A stretch of 64,000 nt of DNA from Toxonevra muliebris (Eukaryota; Arthropoda; Insecta; Diptera; Pallopteridae), in the NCBI GenBank assembly GCA_963691655.1, contig OY829328.1, positions 88,726,400-88,790,399 of the forward strand. The letters are read 5' to 3'. Each line of letters opens with the position of its first letter. The first letter of the stretch is position 1. The position numbers and the translations under genes are program-made. This document shows, one piece after another, positions 61,641 to 64,000 of the stretch. Below the pieces are notes generated by a model. The model was given only the letters and a program-made list of their open reading frames with translations. It was not told the DNA's origin and did no database searches.

Positions 61641-63871
61641 GAGTTCGTACAAACAAAAATGCATCAATATGCCATATTTTCAAGTCAATTGGATTCCTGT
61701 GGGTGAGCGCAAAGTGAAGTACGAATAATAGAGTTGCCGATGCAAGTTTACAATTTAGAATTCCACTTCGCGTTATAAATTGTAGTATTTAATTTCGTTG
61801 GAAATCAATTTTAGACAAAATACGAGAGAATTGGATGAGAGTGAGAATTCGCCCTTTACACCTTCTATTCCTGAATGGACGCGATGAGGTCTCAAAAATT
61901 GATTTAGGGAATCTACTCTCATACCTTTAACCTCATGAGTTTGGTGTAAACAAATATATAACGGTCCTAACTATAATGAAGGTGTGATATCAAAGCAGCT
62001 TCTTAGCGCTAATTATATTTTCCCATAGTACAAATAGAGATAGTTGCTCTACGTACCAACGAAATTCTTCGAATGGCTGAATCGCTCAGTATTAGAGGAG
62101 ACTGGAGCTAATCACATTCAATTTTGGTCTTTTCAATATGGAACTTAAAACTTTTCAAGAAATGTAAAGAACTTCCACTTTAGCATGCATGGGAGACATA
62201 GTTCTTCAAATTCAACTCCCACTTTATGCAGTATACTCGGAGTAGTCTCTTATAAAATGAGGTAACCTATCCTTTGAAGATTTATTTAATTTCTGATGTA
62301 TATTATATATGTGTGTTTTTGAATTAGTGGTTGATTTCTAATGAATATCTGGCAATCCTTGTTCAATCTACTCAGCATCAAAATTATACGCAACTAAATG
62401 ATTTGAATAGAAAAAGAAACCAAAAAAAAAAAAGAAAAAGAAATCCCGTTTTTGGTATGTGTGTGTGTGTATCTGTCTATGTCTGTATGTGTAGAATTAA
62501 AAATTGCTCAATTGATTTTCGCATTCTAAAATTTTCTATTTCTGTATGCTCACAATCACAAAATTTTTCCAATTGTGATTTTCAATTTTTGGGGAAAATT
62601 CGAAAATTCAAATGAAATGCAGCATTTTTATTCTACCCGCGCTCCAGTTTAATATTATGAGCTTGCATGATGGCAAAAACGATGATGAGAGCTAGAAAGA
62701 ATGATGTTGATGTTGAGATGATGATGATTTCGTTGTGCTGTTGCTGATGCTGATGAGCGTTGTACGTTATACGTGCGCTCGCTCGTTTGCTGCTTATCAA
62801 GAATTTCTGGGGCCAATTTGAATGCAAAGTTGTGAATTCTTCACACTCATTTGAATTTATGTAATTTTTTACCACAAACAGATATACTACATATACAAAT
62901 AAATGTACGTATGTGTGTGTACATACACAGGTCACTGATAATTGGTGGAAATTTCAAAATTGAACTTTGATTATGCGAAAATGTAGATGAGCAGCAAAAA
63001 ATAAAAATGCACAAGTTGCAGCTGTTGGCTCTTTGTTTTTGTTTTTTTTTTGTTAGCTTTGTTTTAGCTGCAACAATTGTTGTTGCAATTGGTTTTTTCC
63101 ACACTTTTCATTAGATTGCATTCAGATGAAAATTATTTGAATGCGTAACAAAAATATCCGCAAGCATGAATTTTTTGGGCGTGTGCTAATTTTGCAGCAT
63201 ACAATTTTGCATGAATGTTGTAACCAAAATTGTGTTGTTGTTGTTGCTATTGCATTGAACTGGAACTGTGCAAAAATCGTTTTATTACTAATTTTTCATT
63301 CTAAATTTTTATGAATTATTTATTTTTCTTATTTATTTAGTAATTTTGGAATTCTCATTCATTTAATTTCTCACATTCAACAACATGTTGCATGTTTATG
63401 CGCAATATAAATTAAAAAAAAAAAATGATTGCATCAAAAACAGCTTCTTCAACTTCTTCTGCAATTTCTACTTATGTTTAAAAGTGTTTTATAAGAACAA
63501 GTGTGTGTGTATGTGTAGCATCAGCAAGATTATTGTGTTGCAATCTAATTTAATCAGCAACTACTACATACTACTTACTATTTGTCGGTGTGTATGCAAC
63601 ATTAGCAAAGAGTCACTGAGGCGTATGCGTAATTAATTTTAATGCGTGTTTTTATTGCCATTGCGTTTGTGTTTTTGTTTTTTGTTATTTTGAACGTCTT
63701 TTTATGAACTTCACACAGAAATATTAATAAAAATCACAAAAAACTTACACACAAACACAAAATTTAAAATTTTTTCGGCTTATCATTTCAATGCAGTCGC
63801 ATACATAAGTAAATATTCTATTGTGTCTTTAATTGTATGCGTTTTTGTGTTTCTCACCCTGTTTGTCTGCC

Positions 63872-63904
63872 TCTTTCTTTCTTTCTTTCTATCTTTATCT
63901 ATCT
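63872..63904. repeat. CTTT/ATCT microsatellite
   Basis: CTTTCTTTCTTTCT followed by ATCTTTATCTATCT. A TCTG run follows near 63938-63952. Confidence 0.85.
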
Positions 63905-64000
63905 CTTTTGTATTTTTCTGTTTGTTTGCTTGCTTATCTGTCTGTCTGTCTAATGATTACCTCTTGCTCTTGCCACATGAATGTGCCACTAACGAATTGC

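Larger units (their letters stand above)
46475..64000. other. 17.5 kb without a supported gene
   Basis: AT-rich DNA that may be the first intron of the cuticle gene or intergenic. Contents noted: a MITE at 47052-47166, a shared 55-bp word at 47634 and 49625, an inverted-repeat element at 49534-50040, a CAG/CAA-rich tract at 52180-52400, a tandem GTGGCACC repeat at 58700-59100, a doubtful exon-like frame at 57480-57632, and microsatellites at 61581-61640 and 63872-63904. Other open frames here are short and without family resemblance. Confidence 0.45.

Noticed and set aside
63957..63981. Candidate missing first exon of the cuticle gene on the minus strand (ATG TGG ... GAG|GTAATC)
   Set aside because: The phase fits, but the residues are polar and do not start a signal peptide, and it is 17.5 kb away.

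Overview
This window is AT-rich, intron-rich insect DNA and looks like a higher fly. The best fit is a tephritid-type fruit fly, but the species is inferred only from gene content and style: short GT-AG introns, Gln/His/Gly low-complexity coding runs, many small inverted-repeat transposons and ATACATATGTA-type satellites. Two genes are recognised with high confidence: fl(2)d (the WTAP homologue) and Pus3. A third belongs to the RR cuticle-protein family. In Drosophila melanogaster, fl(2)d and the Cpr50C genes both map to cytological region 50C (from memory), so the window probably keeps an ancestral Muller-C block.

Layout. 43-1368 (-): an intronless secreted protein of unknown function. 2614-24393 (+): a long gene for a two-PDZ scaffold protein, with five constitutive 3' exons from 18084 to 24393 and two mutually compatible upstream exons (2614-2799 and 8698-8920). 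Its 9.2 kb last upstream intron holds two complete, oppositely oriented hAT-type elements of about 1.8 kb (11332-13153 and 15099-16889). Each has perfect 8-bp target duplications and carries a decayed Ty1/copia pol fragment. 24394-25600: short convergent intergenic space with a TA-flanked MITE. 25601-27860 (-): Pus3, eight exons, 509 aa. 27861-29714: a shared upstream region between the divergent Pus3 and fl(2)d genes, containing two adjacent copies of one MITE family. 29715-35968 (+): fl(2)d, five coding exons, 640 aa, with a 4.1 kb first intron.

36-64 kb is gene-poor. It holds a three-exon small secreted six-cysteine protein (42278-43334, -), the 3' exons of the cuticle protein (44740-46474, -, first coding exon not located) and many relics of non-autonomous transposons and microsatellites. 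From 46.5 kb to the end I could not support any complete gene.

The genes do not form a pathway. fl(2)d (m6A writer complex and sex-specific splicing) and Pus3 (tRNA pseudouridine 38/39) are both RNA-modification factors sharing one divergent intergenic region. The PDZ gene is a membrane- or cortex-type scaffold, and the cuticle gene is structural. No CRISPR, operon or bacterial feature is present, and I found no convincing tRNA or rRNA gene. All splice models were assembled by eye from GT/AG sites, phase matching and protein continuity.
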